Below, piece by piece: positions 25,696 through 34,730 of a DNA stretch of 48,604 nucleotides; within the stretch, counting starts at the first letter, position 1; each line of letters begins with the position of its first letter. Position numbers and translations under genes: made by a program. Under the pieces are notes generated by a model. The model was not told where the DNA came from, did no database searches, and was given only the letters and a program-made list of their open reading frames with translations. The stretch spans positions 1 to 48,604 of the forward strand of contig NZ_RCBY01000033.1 in the NCBI RefSeq assembly GCF_003838195.1. Reading direction: 5' to 3'. Source of the stretch: Okeania hirsuta. Its GTDB lineage: Bacteria; Cyanobacteriota; Cyanobacteriia; Cyanobacteriales; Microcoleaceae.

Positions 25696-27075
25696 ATGGC
25701 CAATAGAAGATTGACTTTTCGACTGTATCCGACAAAAGTACAGAAAGAAAAACTATTTTTAGTCAGAAAACTACACCAGCTTTTGTATAACGCTGGTGTC
25801 GCTCATAGGCGTTTTGAGTGGAGAAAAAATCGCTCAAATGTAGACTATTTCACTCAGCAAAACGCATTACCAGGTTTTAGACAGCAGTGGTCCGATTATC
25901 AACAGCTTAATTTAAGTTCATTGCAAGCAACAGTCAAGCGTGTTGACTTAGCTTATAATGCTTTTTTTAAAGGAATCAGGAAACGCCCAAAGTTTAAGTC
26001 AATTAGGAATTACTCCGGTTGGACTTACCCAGATGGTCGTCAAGGTTTTAAGGTGCAAATTGAAAAGTGCCAAAAATATTCTGTTAACTGTGGATGGGTG
26101 ACACTTAATGACTTGGGTATGAGACTCAGGATGCGGGGTAGGTTTAAGTATTGGGGAAAACCTACTACTTGTACGATTGTTTATCGTCCTCATAAAGATG
26201 AGTGGTATGTTTCATTTAGTATCAAGACCTCGGAACCATTACCGTTGTTTGGCAGTAAATCTCCCTTAGATTATGAGTCAATGGTGGCTTTTGACCTTGG
26301 TACTCAAACAGCTTTGACTTGTTATGATGGCTATGGTTTTGACGAAATTAGTAATCCTAGATTTGACAGGGAGTTTGCCCCAAAAATTCAGCAAGCTTCA
26401 CGTCAACTCAAAAGAAAGCAAGGACCAATTAAAGGTAAGCAAAAAGCATCAAGTAGATGGAAAAAAGCGAAGAGAAAAATCTCTAAGCTCAAGGCCAAAC
26501 AATCAGCCGTAAGACAAGATTGGCAGCATAAAGTAACTACAGATATTGCTAGTTGTTATGACATCGTAGTTACTGAAAAATTAAATGTTAAAGGCATGAC
26601 CCGAAAAGCCAAGACAGGTAAACGCTCAAAGCAAAAAGCAGGTCTCAACCGTTCTCTGCTTGATGTTGGCTTTGGAACATTAAATCAGATGGTGTTGTAT
26701 AAAATTTTAGGTAAAGGTGGTTTGCATATAACCATTGACACCAGGAGAGTCAAGCCTTCTCAGAGATGCCCTAGCTGTGGAACAGTTCATAAAGAATGGG
26801 CACAGTTGAGTAATCGTTACCATGTTTGTGATGATTGTGGTTTTGAGGTGCCAAGAGACCAAGGCTCGGTCATGGTGATGTGGAATGTTGCTGCAGATCG
26901 GCAACCGGGGTTAGGAACTGGCCTCGTTAATCGTCGATGCTCAAGCTCTACTGATTCGACCCGTAAACATACAGGCTCGATGAGGCAACTGGGGCAAATG
27001 AAGCGCTCAAAATCTCAAAGTGCGGACTTTGTTGACGGGGACTTAGAAACCCCGTCCGTCTACACGGCGGGGTAG
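25696..27075 (+). CDS. tnpB: TnpB, RNA-guided nuclease of IS605
   Basis: A 459-residue TnpB. The N-terminal helix-turn-helix region (LTFRLYPTKVQKEKLFLVRKLH) is followed by a RuvC-like nuclease split over MVAFDLGTQTALTC (first Asp), DIVVTEKLNVKGM (Glu) and VPRDQGSVMVMW (last Asp). A zinc ribbon CPSCG...CDDCG sits between the last two. The last motif is unusual: the normal DRDxNAAxN is here PRDQGSVMVMWNVA, which keeps the Asp but loses the usual Asn. Whether this weakens cleavage cannot be told from sequence. It has the start ATG at 25696 with AGAGGTGA upstream. Its last codons lie in the right-end hairpin. TnpB proteins use the overlapping RNA to cut DNA at vacated sites and help keep the element. 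Confidence 0.93.
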   Translation: MANRRLTFRLYPTKVQKEKLFLVRKLHQLLYNAGVAHRRFEWRKNRSNVDYFTQQNALPGFRQQWSDYQQLNLSSLQATVKRVDLAYNAFFKGIRKRPKFKSIRNYSGWTYPDGRQGFKVQIEKCQKYSVNCGWVTLNDLGMRLRMRGRFKYWGKPTTCTIVYRPHKDEWYVSFSIKTSEPLPLFGSKSPLDYESMVAFDLGTQTALTCYDGYGFDEISNPRFDREFAPKIQQASRQLKRKQGPIKGKQKASSRWKKAKRKISKLKAKQSAVRQDWQHKVTTDIASCYDIVVTEKLNVKGMTRKAKTGKRSKQKAGLNRSLLDVGFGTLNQMVLYKILGKGGLHITIDTRRVKPSQRCPSCGTVHKEWAQLSNRYHVCDDCGFEVPRDQGSVMVMWNVAADRQPGLGTGLVNRRCSSSTDSTRKHTGSMRQLGQMKRSKSQSADFVDGDLETPSVYTAG

Positions 27076-27080
27076 TTCAT

Positions 27081-27301
27081 TTTAAGTTAGTCTAGTACGG
27101 ATTAACTGACCGAGTATTTATAATAGAGTTATTAGTTAATAAATTTTCTAATTAAAACTGAAATTAAGCAAGCAAAAACTAGAATTTTGATGCCTTTAAA
27201 TTCAAAATAATTTTCTTTAACTATATTACTACCCGAAAGTTAAGTGTATTAATTAGTAATTAAGTTTGTTCAGGATAAAGGCTAGTTAATAGCCCTAAAT
27301 T
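27081..27301. other. Spacer after the IS right end
   Basis: AT-rich. It begins TTTAAGTTAGTCTAGTACGG directly after the IS end, which by family knowledge would supply the TnpB guide for this copy. No gene. Confidence 0.35.
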
Positions 27302-28936
27302 ATGTTCCAACTAAATATTCTCAAGTGGATGCAAGAATCTGCTACCGAGAACACAGAATCATTGATAGAGCAGCTACTACATATTGGTGCTGCCCTTTCA
27401 GATACTTACGATTTGGGCGATATTTTACATTTAATTTTATCCAAAAGTCGGGAGATAACTTGTAGTGATGCAGGTAGCGTCTATCTAGTAGAAAAAAAAG
27501 GAAATCAACCTACTAAGTTATTGTTCAAGGTAGCCCAAAATGATTCTTTGCCAGACTTTTCTTTCCACGAGCTGGCGATCAATATGACACCGAAAAGCTT
27601 GGCCGGATATGTTGCTCTTACAGGTGAAAGTTTAAACTTATCAGATGCCTATAATTTACCTTTAAGTGTACCTTATAAATTTGACAAAAGCTTCGACAAA
27701 AATACTGGTTATCGTACTTGTTCTGTGTTAGTTTTACCTATGCAAAATAGGTCTCAAGAAATAATTGGAGTGCTCCAGTTAATTAATCGCAAGATTAACT
27801 CAAATGCAGTATTAACAGCGAAGAATTTTCAAGAATTAATTCAGCCATACTCACAATGGGAAGAACGAATAGTAAGTTCTCTTGCTTCTCAAGCAGCTAT
27901 ATCAATAGAAAGAAATCATTTACAAGAAAATATTGAAAATCTATTTGATGGCCTTGTTAAAGCATCAGTACAAGCAATAGAAGCTAGAGATTTATGTACA
28001 TCAGGTCATTCAGAGCGAGTAGCAAAATTGACAGTCAGCTTGTGTCAAGAAGTTAATACTATTACCAGCGGGCCTTTATGGGCAGTGTCCTTTAACGAGC
28101 AGCAAATTAAAGAAGTTCGGTATGCTGCTTTGCTGCATGATTTCGGTAAAATTGGAGTCCCAGAAGCAATATTAACAAAACGTAAAAAACTTTATGAACA
28201 ACAATTAGAGCTGATTCAGCAAAGGTTTTCTGTTGCTCAACGTACCTTGGAGATGGAGCATACTCAAACCAAGTATAAACAGTTACTCGGACATTTATCT
28301 GACATATCTCAACAACATACTCAAGAAAATTGTCCTCTATGCCAAAAAATTGAAAATTTGGATTTAGAACTAGAAACAGCGATCACCAAGCTTAATAACT
28401 ATTGGCAAATAGTATTAACCGCTAACGAGCCAACTATAACAACAGAAGAACCACTGAAACAACTGAAGCAATTATTACTTTACACTTACAAAGACATAGA
28501 CGGTCAAGTTAAATCACTAATTACACCGGAGGAAATGGCTCAACTAGCAGTTCCTAGAGGTAACTTGACTTTTGAAGAAAGAAAAGCTATAGAGTCTCAT
28601 GTAACTCATTCTTACGAATTTTTGAAGCGGATTCCCTGGACAAATAACTTACAGCAAATTCCAGAAATTGCTTATGGACACCATGAAAAATTGGACGGCA
28701 GTGGTTATCCCAGGGGACTAAAGCAAAAAGATATTCCTATTCAAGCCCAGATTATGGTTATTGCAGATATATATGATGCTTTAACAGCAGGAGATCGCCC
28801 CTACAAACAAGGTTTGCCTGTAGAAGTTGCTCTCAGAATTATGCGTCATGAAGCAGCCCAGAATAAAATTAATAGCAACTTCTTGGAACTATTTGAACAA
28901 CGAGAAGTCTTCTCCATACTAGGACACAGCAAATAA
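27302..28936 (+). CDS. GAF and HD-GYP cyclic-di-GMP phosphodiesterase
   Basis: A 544-residue two-domain regulator. The N-terminal GAF domain spans residues about 20-205 (ALSDTYDLGDILHLILSKS, DAGSVYLVEKKG, SVLVLPMQNRSQEIIGVLQLIN, ASQAAISIERN). The HD part follows: SGHSERVAKLT, then LLHDFGKIGVPEAIL with the HD pair near residue 280. The GYP part is GHHEKLDGSGYPRG near residue 460, then ADIYDALTAGDRPYK. HD-GYP proteins hydrolyse cyclic-di-GMP, and GAF domains sense small ligands. About 180 residues separate HD from GYP, more than usual. The extra part is helical and carries a CPLC motif (residues about 345). Predicted cytosolic, no membrane helix. Monocistronic. Confidence 0.9.
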   Translation: MFQLNILKWMQESATENTESLIEQLLHIGAALSDTYDLGDILHLILSKSREITCSDAGSVYLVEKKGNQPTKLLFKVAQNDSLPDFSFHELAINMTPKSLAGYVALTGESLNLSDAYNLPLSVPYKFDKSFDKNTGYRTCSVLVLPMQNRSQEIIGVLQLINRKINSNAVLTAKNFQELIQPYSQWEERIVSSLASQAAISIERNHLQENIENLFDGLVKASVQAIEARDLCTSGHSERVAKLTVSLCQEVNTITSGPLWAVSFNEQQIKEVRYAALLHDFGKIGVPEAILTKRKKLYEQQLELIQQRFSVAQRTLEMEHTQTKYKQLLGHLSDISQQHTQENCPLCQKIENLDLELETAITKLNNYWQIVLTANEPTITTEEPLKQLKQLLLYTYKDIDGQVKSLITPEEMAQLAVPRGNLTFEERKAIESHVTHSYEFLKRIPWTNNLQQIPEIAYGHHEKLDGSGYPRGLKQKDIPIQAQIMVIADIYDALTAGDRPYKQGLPVEVALRIMRHEAAQNKINSNFLELFEQREVFSILGHSK

Positions 28937-29103
28937 GGTACACTCAAAAAAGCAAAAATTTATACTAGAGATACAAAGATCAAAAATTAATTAGGCCATG
29001 GTTAACAGAATAAAAAAATTCTGTATAGAGGTTGTTGATAAAAAAAAATTGTGATAACCTGTCACTCAACTACCGAATCTATTTATCAAAAAATCTTGAA
29101 AGA

Positions 29104-29143
29104 GGACTCCCGCTATAATCGCGAGATTTAGCGGTGAGAGGGG
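29104..29143 (+). mobile_element. Solo IS605-like right end 1
   Basis: ACTCCCGCTATAATC...GATTTAGCGGTGAGAG. A stem CCCGCTA/TAGCGG with the conserved ATAAT-to-GATTT loop layout typical of cyanobacterial IS200/IS605 right ends. No transposase gene is attached. Confidence 0.55.
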
Positions 29144-29393
29144 GCGTACAAATTGCACGGGAAACCAACGCACACAGCCCCTCATAGATTTCAAAGTTAT
29201 AAATTAATTAAGTGGTGGTGAATCAATAGTAGAGGGTTAATAGCGGTGGGGCACACCGTTCAATAAAAGCGCACCGCCTGCGCTGAGGTTTCCTCAGCGT
29301 AAAGACGGAGCAAGAAAAGCTTGTGGAGACGGTCTGGCAGGGGTACAGCTCAACTTGTTTGATTTGTTATCTAGTTAAGAGTTTGTGAAGCAA

Positions 29394-29437
29394 GAATCCC
29401 CCGTTATAATCGAGCGATTTAACGGTGGGAGTGTCAA
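29394..29437 (+). mobile_element. Solo IS605-like right end 2
   Basis: GAATCCCCCGTTATAATC...GATTTAACGGTGGGAG, then TGTCAA. The stem is CCCGTTA/TAACGG, ending in the TCAA typical of this group. It is preceded by about 170 bases that look like a decayed tnpB 3' end. Confidence 0.65.
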
Positions 29438-29744
29438 GTAAAAATCTTAGGGTTAAAAATTAAATTTTTAGTAAAACTCACAGAAAGCTCTGTTTGTGCT
29501 GTAGATAAAGTTGAACAAACCTCAAAATTTGTTCTAAGATTGGAAGTATTTTTAAGATTGCTTGTAAGTCTAATCCTGCCAAGAGCTACCTAGACTCTGA
29601 AAAAAAATTAGACTATTTGCACCTTTGCAACTCCTTCTTAATAATCAAGAAGTTGCAAAGCTAAAACTATGCTAACCAATCAAAATTAACTGATAAATAT
29701 AGCCAAATGGTCTCTCTGCGATCGGTGTGAGGATGAGAGGGAAA

Positions 29745-31640
29745 ATGTCAAAAAAATTCTGGAATTGTCTACTATTTAGTCCAGCAGTCTTGGGAGCAAC
29801 CCTTGTTGCATCCTCAGCCGCTGTAGCGACTGAAAGTAAATCAGCAAATCTGGTTGTTCAGTCCCAAGATACAAGCATAGAAACACAGGAAACTGAACTA
29901 TTAGCTCAAGTCCCTGGAACAAATTCAGCTAATTCCGTTGCTAATGCACCAGCAACGACCATAAGACAAATAAACCGCTACGGAAGAGAAGGTCGTAACC
30001 TTCGTCAACCAAGTCTTCGTAATCTTAACAGAGGAAATAGAAGAAAAACAAAAGGTCAAGTTACTTCTGTATCTCAACTTTCTGATGTTCAACCTACAGA
30101 CTGGGCCTTTCAAGCACTACAATCCTTAGTTGAGCGTTATGGATGTATTGTTGGATATCCGGATGGTACTTATAGAGGTAACCGTGCTTTAACCCGTTTT
30201 GAATTTGCGGCTGGTGTTAATGCTTGCTTAGATAGAATTACAGAACTATTACAAGCTGCTATAGCAGATACAGTAACTAGAGAAGACCTGGCAATTCTAC
30301 AAAGATTACAAGAAGAATTTTCTGCTGAATTAGCTATTTTGCGGGGTCGTGTTGATGCTCTAGAAGCTCGTGCTGCTGAATTAGAGGCCAATCAATTTTC
30401 GACAACTACCAAACTTAGAGGTGAGGTAATTTTTGCCTTTGTTGATAACTTTGAAGACCAAGGGCGATACGGAACCTTCAACGATAATACACAAGACGAA
30501 GACCAAACAGTATTTCAATACAGGGTACGTTTGAATTTCAACACTAGCTTTTCTGGTGAGGACTTATTATTTACAAGGTTACAAGCAGGTAATGCTCAAG
30601 CATTTAACCAGAAGATAGCTGAGGCTGAGGGACAGCAAACTTTTAATGTTCTTAACCTCACAGATGATACGGTTGAGCTAGATAAACTTTTCTATAAGTT
30701 CCCTGTCAGGGATAACATTAGAGTAACTATTGCTGCTAATAAAGTAAGTTGGTACGATTTTGTTCCTACTCTCAACCCTTACATGGAAGATTATGATGGA
30801 GGAAGTGGTTCTTTAAGTGCTTTTGGTCAAAGGAGTCCGATCTATCGTTTAGGGGGAGGTAAAGGACTTGGCGTTGAGTATGATTTTGGTTGCAAAGACC
30901 AATATGCTTGTGTCTATAGTCCATTTTCTGTATCTTTTGGTTACTTAGCAGCGGAAGGTGAAGATCCTCGGGAAGGAAGAGGTTTATTTAATGGAGATTA
31001 TGCTGCATTAGCACAACTAACTTTTACTCCAATCAAAAATTTCCAAATTGGACTTACCTACAACAAAGGCTATTTTGGACCAGGAAATTTTGGATATGAT
31101 GATGGTGCAGCTACAGGTCTAGGGGATAATGGCAGTTTAAACAGTGGCTTTGTGGGGACTGGTGTTGCCAATACTATCTTTGGTTTAAATGCAGAACTTA
31201 ATGACCGCCGACCAGGTTCAGTTAATATTGCCCAGCCAGTTTCGACTAATGCTTATGGTGTACAAATGTCCTGGCGAGCAGCTGATTGGGTAACTATTAA
31301 TGGCTTTGGTATGTATCTTGATGGGAAGCTGATTGGTTTAGGTGATTTTGAACAATGGAGTTATGGAGCAAATTTAGCTTTCCCCGATCTGTTTAAGGAA
31401 GGTAGTTTAGGTGGTATTGTTGTAGGTCGGGAACCCTACATGAATGAACTACAAGTTCCTAACGGGTTGGCATCGGGATTACGACAAGATATGTCATGGC
31501 ACATAGAAGCATTTTACAAATATCAAGTTACAGATAATATCTCGATTACTCCTGGTGTAACTGTAATTACAAATGCTAACCAAGATGATGATAATGATGA
31601 ATTAATTATCGGTACTATCAGGACTACATTCCAGTTCTAG
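29745..31640 (+). CDS. SLH-domain outer-membrane porin (iron-uptake porin type)
   Basis: A 631-residue outer-membrane protein of the cyanobacterial SLH-OprB porin group. I start it at the ATG at 29745 (MSKKFWNCLLFSPAVLGATL) with GAGAGGG at 29735-29741; a GTG at 29727 is the alternative. A signal peptide is followed by a short disordered segment. An SLH domain (about residues 115-180; LSDVQPTDWAFQALQSLVERYGCI, GYPDGTYRGNRALTRFEFA) would bind peptidoglycan-linked polysaccharide. A coiled coil (LQRLQEEFSAELAILRGRVDALEARAAELE) and then a long beta-barrel region follow, ending in a Phe (TFQF), which is typical of outer-membrane proteins. Such porins carry ions or small solutes, and several are linked to iron or inorganic uptake. 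Monocistronic. Confidence 0.9.
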   Translation: MSKKFWNCLLFSPAVLGATLVASSAAVATESKSANLVVQSQDTSIETQETELLAQVPGTNSANSVANAPATTIRQINRYGREGRNLRQPSLRNLNRGNRRKTKGQVTSVSQLSDVQPTDWAFQALQSLVERYGCIVGYPDGTYRGNRALTRFEFAAGVNACLDRITELLQAAIADTVTREDLAILQRLQEEFSAELAILRGRVDALEARAAELEANQFSTTTKLRGEVIFAFVDNFEDQGRYGTFNDNTQDEDQTVFQYRVRLNFNTSFSGEDLLFTRLQAGNAQAFNQKIAEAEGQQTFNVLNLTDDTVELDKLFYKFPVRDNIRVTIAANKVSWYDFVPTLNPYMEDYDGGSGSLSAFGQRSPIYRLGGGKGLGVEYDFGCKDQYACVYSPFSVSFGYLAAEGEDPREGRGLFNGDYAALAQLTFTPIKNFQIGLTYNKGYFGPGNFGYDDGAATGLGDNGSLNSGFVGTGVANTIFGLNAELNDRRPGSVNIAQPVSTNAYGVQMSWRAADWVTINGFGMYLDGKLIGLGDFEQWSYGANLAFPDLFKEGSLGGIVVGREPYMNELQVPNGLASGLRQDMSWHIEAFYKYQVTDNISITPGVTVITNANQDDDNDELIIGTIRTTFQF

Positions 31641-31657
31641 TGATTAGCTGAAGTTAT

Positions 31658-31677
31658 TAGGGTGGAATTCCACCCTA
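31658..31677 (+). terminator. Palindrome after the porin gene
   Basis: TAGGGTGGAATTCCACCCTA, a perfect 20-base palindrome 18 bases after the porin stop. No clean T-run follows (TACACCTTAAAAGTTTT), so it may be a processing or stability hairpin rather than a classic terminator. Confidence 0.5.
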
Positions 31678-32347
31678 TACACCTTAAAAGTTTTAAAAGT
31701 TTATTTATTGCAATTTATCTAGGATTACTCAAACTACATACATATAATTCTGAGAGTTAAAAATTCTATACTTGAATTATCAAATTATCCTGATAGATAT
31801 AGCAGAAAAAAGAAGCAAGGAGGAAAAAGTTAGTTATCTAGAAGAAAAAAAATCTTGTGTTGCCTGAGTTTTAATCTTTTGATATGTCCGCCCTCTTTGC
31901 TTCGACTACTATAATAATTAACAACTTATTTGAAAACAGATTCCTCTACATTTCTGTTCCCTGTTTCTTATTTTGGTAATTAACATCAGTAAACTAAATT
32001 TATTTTTAACTATTTTTATTGACAGATATTAAATGAGATTTGATGTTGGCTTGAATTCAAAATTTATAAATATATAAATTAGCAAGTAGTTATATACTAT
32101 CTTCTTAAGGGCTACTCAAAAAGGGGCATTGCACAGTGACGAATGATTTGAGATTTTTGATAAACAAGATTTTGGATTAATTAATTGCTATAATTAATAA
32201 TTAATATTAGGTTTTTTTTAGTCAAAGTCTAAACTATTTTTTGGCAATATAATTCCATAATGTGCAACCCCCAAAAAGGTTGTATAATTACAATTTTTGT
32301 CTTGAAAATTTGGTAAATTATTTAAGTAAGTATATGTGAAAACTAAT

Positions 32348-32487
32348 TTATAGCAGTCGCCAAGGTGCTTAGGACATAAAGGAGAAATATAGGGTTGGCG
32401 GAGGCTAGCCGCAGCTATATCGCCTCTATGAAATGGTCTAATAACTTTGATTCTTCTCTATCCTAATCGCCCTGGCAGTTACTATAA
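32348..32487. repeat. Palindromic element with short dispersed repeat inside
   Basis: The left end TTATAGCAGTCGCCAAGG and the right end CCTGGCAGTTACTATAA are imperfect inverted repeats over about 140 bases. Inside, at about 32394-32426, lies a copy of the short repeat GTTGGCGGAGGCTAGCCGCA..., seen also at 1179-1221, 47151-47184 and 47257-47292. No coding capacity. Confidence 0.55.
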
Positions 32488-32789
32488 CTTATGTTTCGAG
32501 GTAAATAAAAGTTAACAACAGCGTATCTGTCTTGAACACAGCTCCAAAGGATCGAGAGAGAATGGAGAAAGTTAGCCATATCCGTATATCCAATTGACTA
32601 ACAAAAAAAATAGAAAATATATTTGATTAAAAATCAACTTATTATTTAGTAGTAAGTATACAAACTTATAAATTAGTTTTAAGGTTTTTTAAGAGAGAAG
32701 ATTAACTCAATAATTTTGATTAAACAATATGCTCAGAAGAACATAAAGAAAAAGAAAAAATATATAAATCTGTAAGATTCAGTACATAA

Positions 32790-32811
32790 GATATATATAT
32801 ATATATATATA
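32790..32811. repeat. TA dinucleotide tract
   Basis: About eleven consecutive TA units in the spacer upstream of cysK. Such tracts are slippage-prone, so the length may vary among isolates or assemblies. Confidence 0.85.
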
Positions 32812-33054
32812 AACCCAAGCAATCATAGCTAATATTGGGTATACTTATCAAAAGAAAATAGAAAATAACTTAATATAAATTAATTTTATACTTTTGCTAA
32901 TAATGTGAAGTCATGAAAAAAGTAGAAAGTATTTTTACATAAATAAAACATACTTTACTTTAGCTGCAAATAAACTTTAAGTTTAGCATAATAAACAATT
33001 ATTTTCTATCAAATTATAAGTAGCCCTCAGCATACTATTTAGGATAAAAATATC

Positions 33055-34017
33055 ATGCGTATTGCTCATAATATTACTGAATTAGTAGGTCGCACACCTC
33101 TAGTACAATTGAATCGTATTCCTCAAGCAGAAGGTTGTGTAGCCAGAATAGTAGTAAAGTTAGAAGGAATGAATCCTGCTGCCTCTGTCAAGGACCGCAT
33201 CGGTGTTAATATGGTTAATGCAGCAGAGCGTGAGGGATTGATTACACCAGGTCAAACAGTATTAGTTGAACCAACATCTGGAAATACAGGTATTGCTCTA
33301 GCAATGGTAGCTGCAGCTAGGGGTTACAAGTTAATTTTAACAATGCCAGAAACGATGAGTTTAGAGCGTCGTTCTATGTTACGCGCCTACGGAGCAGAAC
33401 TGGTTTTGACCCCAGGTAGTGAAGGTATGAAAGGTTGTATCACAAAAGCACAGGAGATAGTTGAGTCAACGCCTAAGGCATACATGTTACAACAGTTCCA
33501 GAACCCAGCTAATCCACAAATTCATCGCCAGACTACAGCATTGGAAATATGGGAAGATACAAATGGCCAAGTAGATATTTTGGTGGCAGGTATTGGTACT
33601 GGTGGAACAATTACAGGTATTGCAGAGACTATTAAGCAACGAAAGTCTGATTTTCAAGCGATCGCTGTGGAGCCTTCAAATAGTCCAGTCTTATCTGGTG
33701 GACAACCTGGACCTCATAAAATTCAGGGAATAGGAGCAGGTTTTGTCCCGTCTGTTCTGAATCTGGATATCATAGATGAAGTGGTTCAGGTTGCTGATAG
33801 TGAAGCAATTAGTTATGGTCGTCGTATAGCTAAAGAGGAAGGTATCTTGTCAGGTATTTCTACAGGAGCAGTTCTTTGTGCAGCAATAAAGGTAGGTCAG
33901 CGACCAGAAAATCAAGGTAAATTAATAGTAATGATTCAGCCTAGTTTTGGGGAGCGTTATTTAAGTACTCCACTATTTCAGGAACCAGAACAAACTCTAG
34001 CTACAGCAGTTAGCTAG
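33055..34017 (+). CDS. cysK: Cysteine synthase A (O-acetylserine sulfhydrylase)
   Basis: A 320-residue PLP enzyme that makes cysteine from O-acetylserine and sulfide. The PLP lysine is in [21 protein letters not shown] is the substrate loop, and [11 protein letters not shown] is the phosphate-binding loop. The [10 protein letters not shown] and [12 protein letters not shown] stretches are also typical of CysK. The length matches the family. Start ATG at 33055; the only purine-rich site is weak (GGATAAAAATATC). It is monocistronic, and no sulfate or serine acetyltransferase gene is close. An IS605-type tnpB fragment follows 20 bases after it. Confidence 0.93.
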   Translation: MRIAHNITELVGRTPLVQLNRIPQAEGCVARIVVKLEGMNPAASVKDRIGVNMVNAAEREGLITPGQTVLVEPTSGNTGIALAMVAAARGYKLILTMPETMSLERRSMLRAYGAELVLTPGSEGMKGCITKAQEIVESTPKAYMLQQFQNPANPQIHRQTTALEIWEDTNGQVDILVAGIGTGGTITGIAETIKQRKSDFQAIAVEPSNSPVLSGGQPGPHKIQGIGAGFVPSVLNLDIIDEVVQVADSEAISYGRRIAKEEGILSGISTGAVLCAAIKVGQRPENQGKLIVMIQPSFGERYLSTPLFQEPEQTLATAVS

Positions 34018-34037
34018 ATATATTTAGTTAGCTAAAT

Positions 34038-34221
34038 CTAAGAACCCATTCTTGTCCCCATTGTGGCATTGTAATAGATCGTGACTTCAATGCCGCAATA
34101 AATATAAAAAATAGGGCGGTGGGGCATCCCGTCCTTAAAGCTCGTGGAGTCCGACGGGGGACCGGGACCGTGAAACGAGAAGCCCGCACTATACCGAATG
34201 GTTAGTGTGGGAGTATGTCAC
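34038..34221 (+). pseudogene. tnpB C-terminal fragment with IS605-type right end
   Basis: The plus strand reads SCPHCGIVIDRDFNAAINI, the second half of the TnpB zinc ribbon and the last RuvC aspartate. It continues KNRAVGHPVLKARGVRRG to a TAG at 34203-34205. The right end follows at once: hairpin CCGCACTATACCG...GGTTAGTGTGGGAG and a TGTCAC terminus near 34221. Everything upstream, including tnpA, is gone. It is inserted about 20 bases after cysK and could affect its mRNA 3' end. Confidence 0.85.
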
Positions 34222-34730
34222 TGTGGGACTTACACATTCACGCAATACTAGATTTTTGGCAAATTTAGGTCATCAGGAAAAAGTAACAGGAATACTTAGT
34301 TTCTGCATATTAGTTGATTTGAATTTCAGTTTGACAAAATGCCTCAATATACGTGCTCAAAACTATAGTGCTATATATTTGCGTAGTAGTGTTTGATGAG
34401 AATTGTAAGTACCTGACTAATTTGGGATTATTTAAAGCTCTGCAAAGACTAAGTATTGTGATGAGAAAATATAATTAGTCTTCTACCTAACGGAAAGTCA
34501 AATTTAATCCCAGTTCAAAATTTAGCAGAATTCATATTTACGGGAAATTCAAATACCTTATATAATTTTCTACTCACTATTGCTATCTAGAATCTAAAAT
34601 ATTTAATCTATCATTATCAATTTAAAAGTTTGTTTATTTCATTGGTAAATTATTGATAACAATGAATAAAATAAGTAATGGAAATGTAAAAACTTAGATT
34701 CTATTGTAAATATTGAGTAGAAATAATTTT
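34222..34730. other. Spacer upstream of the J-domain gene
   Basis: AT-rich; no gene or repeat recognised. It would contain the promoter of the J-domain gene. Confidence 0.35.

Larger units (their letters stand above)
25199..27080. mobile_element. IS605-type element (tnpA and tnpB divergent)
   Basis: A composite of divergent tnpA and tnpB. The right end is fixed at 27080 by comparison with another copy at 1-66. It carries the hairpin ACGGGGACTTAGAAACCCCGT and ends TTCAT. The left end lies at or before 25199, possibly including the palindrome at 25089-25194. By family knowledge the tnpB 3' region also encodes an omega/reRNA whose guide reads into DNA after 27080. Confidence 0.85.
28937..29744. 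other. Porin upstream region with IS605-type right-end remnants
   Basis: Gene-free. It holds two IS605-like right-end hairpins (29104-29143 and 29394-29437). Between them, at 29226-29345, a C-terminal tnpB-like scrap begins GCGGTGGGGCACACCGT and carries a perfect hairpin GCGCTGAGG-TTT-CCTCAGCG. A further short inverted repeat (CTTCTTAATAATCAAGAAG) occurs at about 29634-29652. The porin promoter must lie at the 3' end. Confidence 0.5.
31678..33054. other. 1.4-kb gene-free AT-rich spacer
   Basis: No gene supported. It contains a palindromic element (32348-32487), a (TA)n tract at about 32790-32811, and otherwise AT-rich DNA. The promoter of cysK should be near the end, but no clear boxes stand out. 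Confidence 0.5.

Noticed and set aside
34205-34396. 63-codon frame after the tnpB fragment
   Set aside because: It starts inside the IS605-type right end and has no family features.
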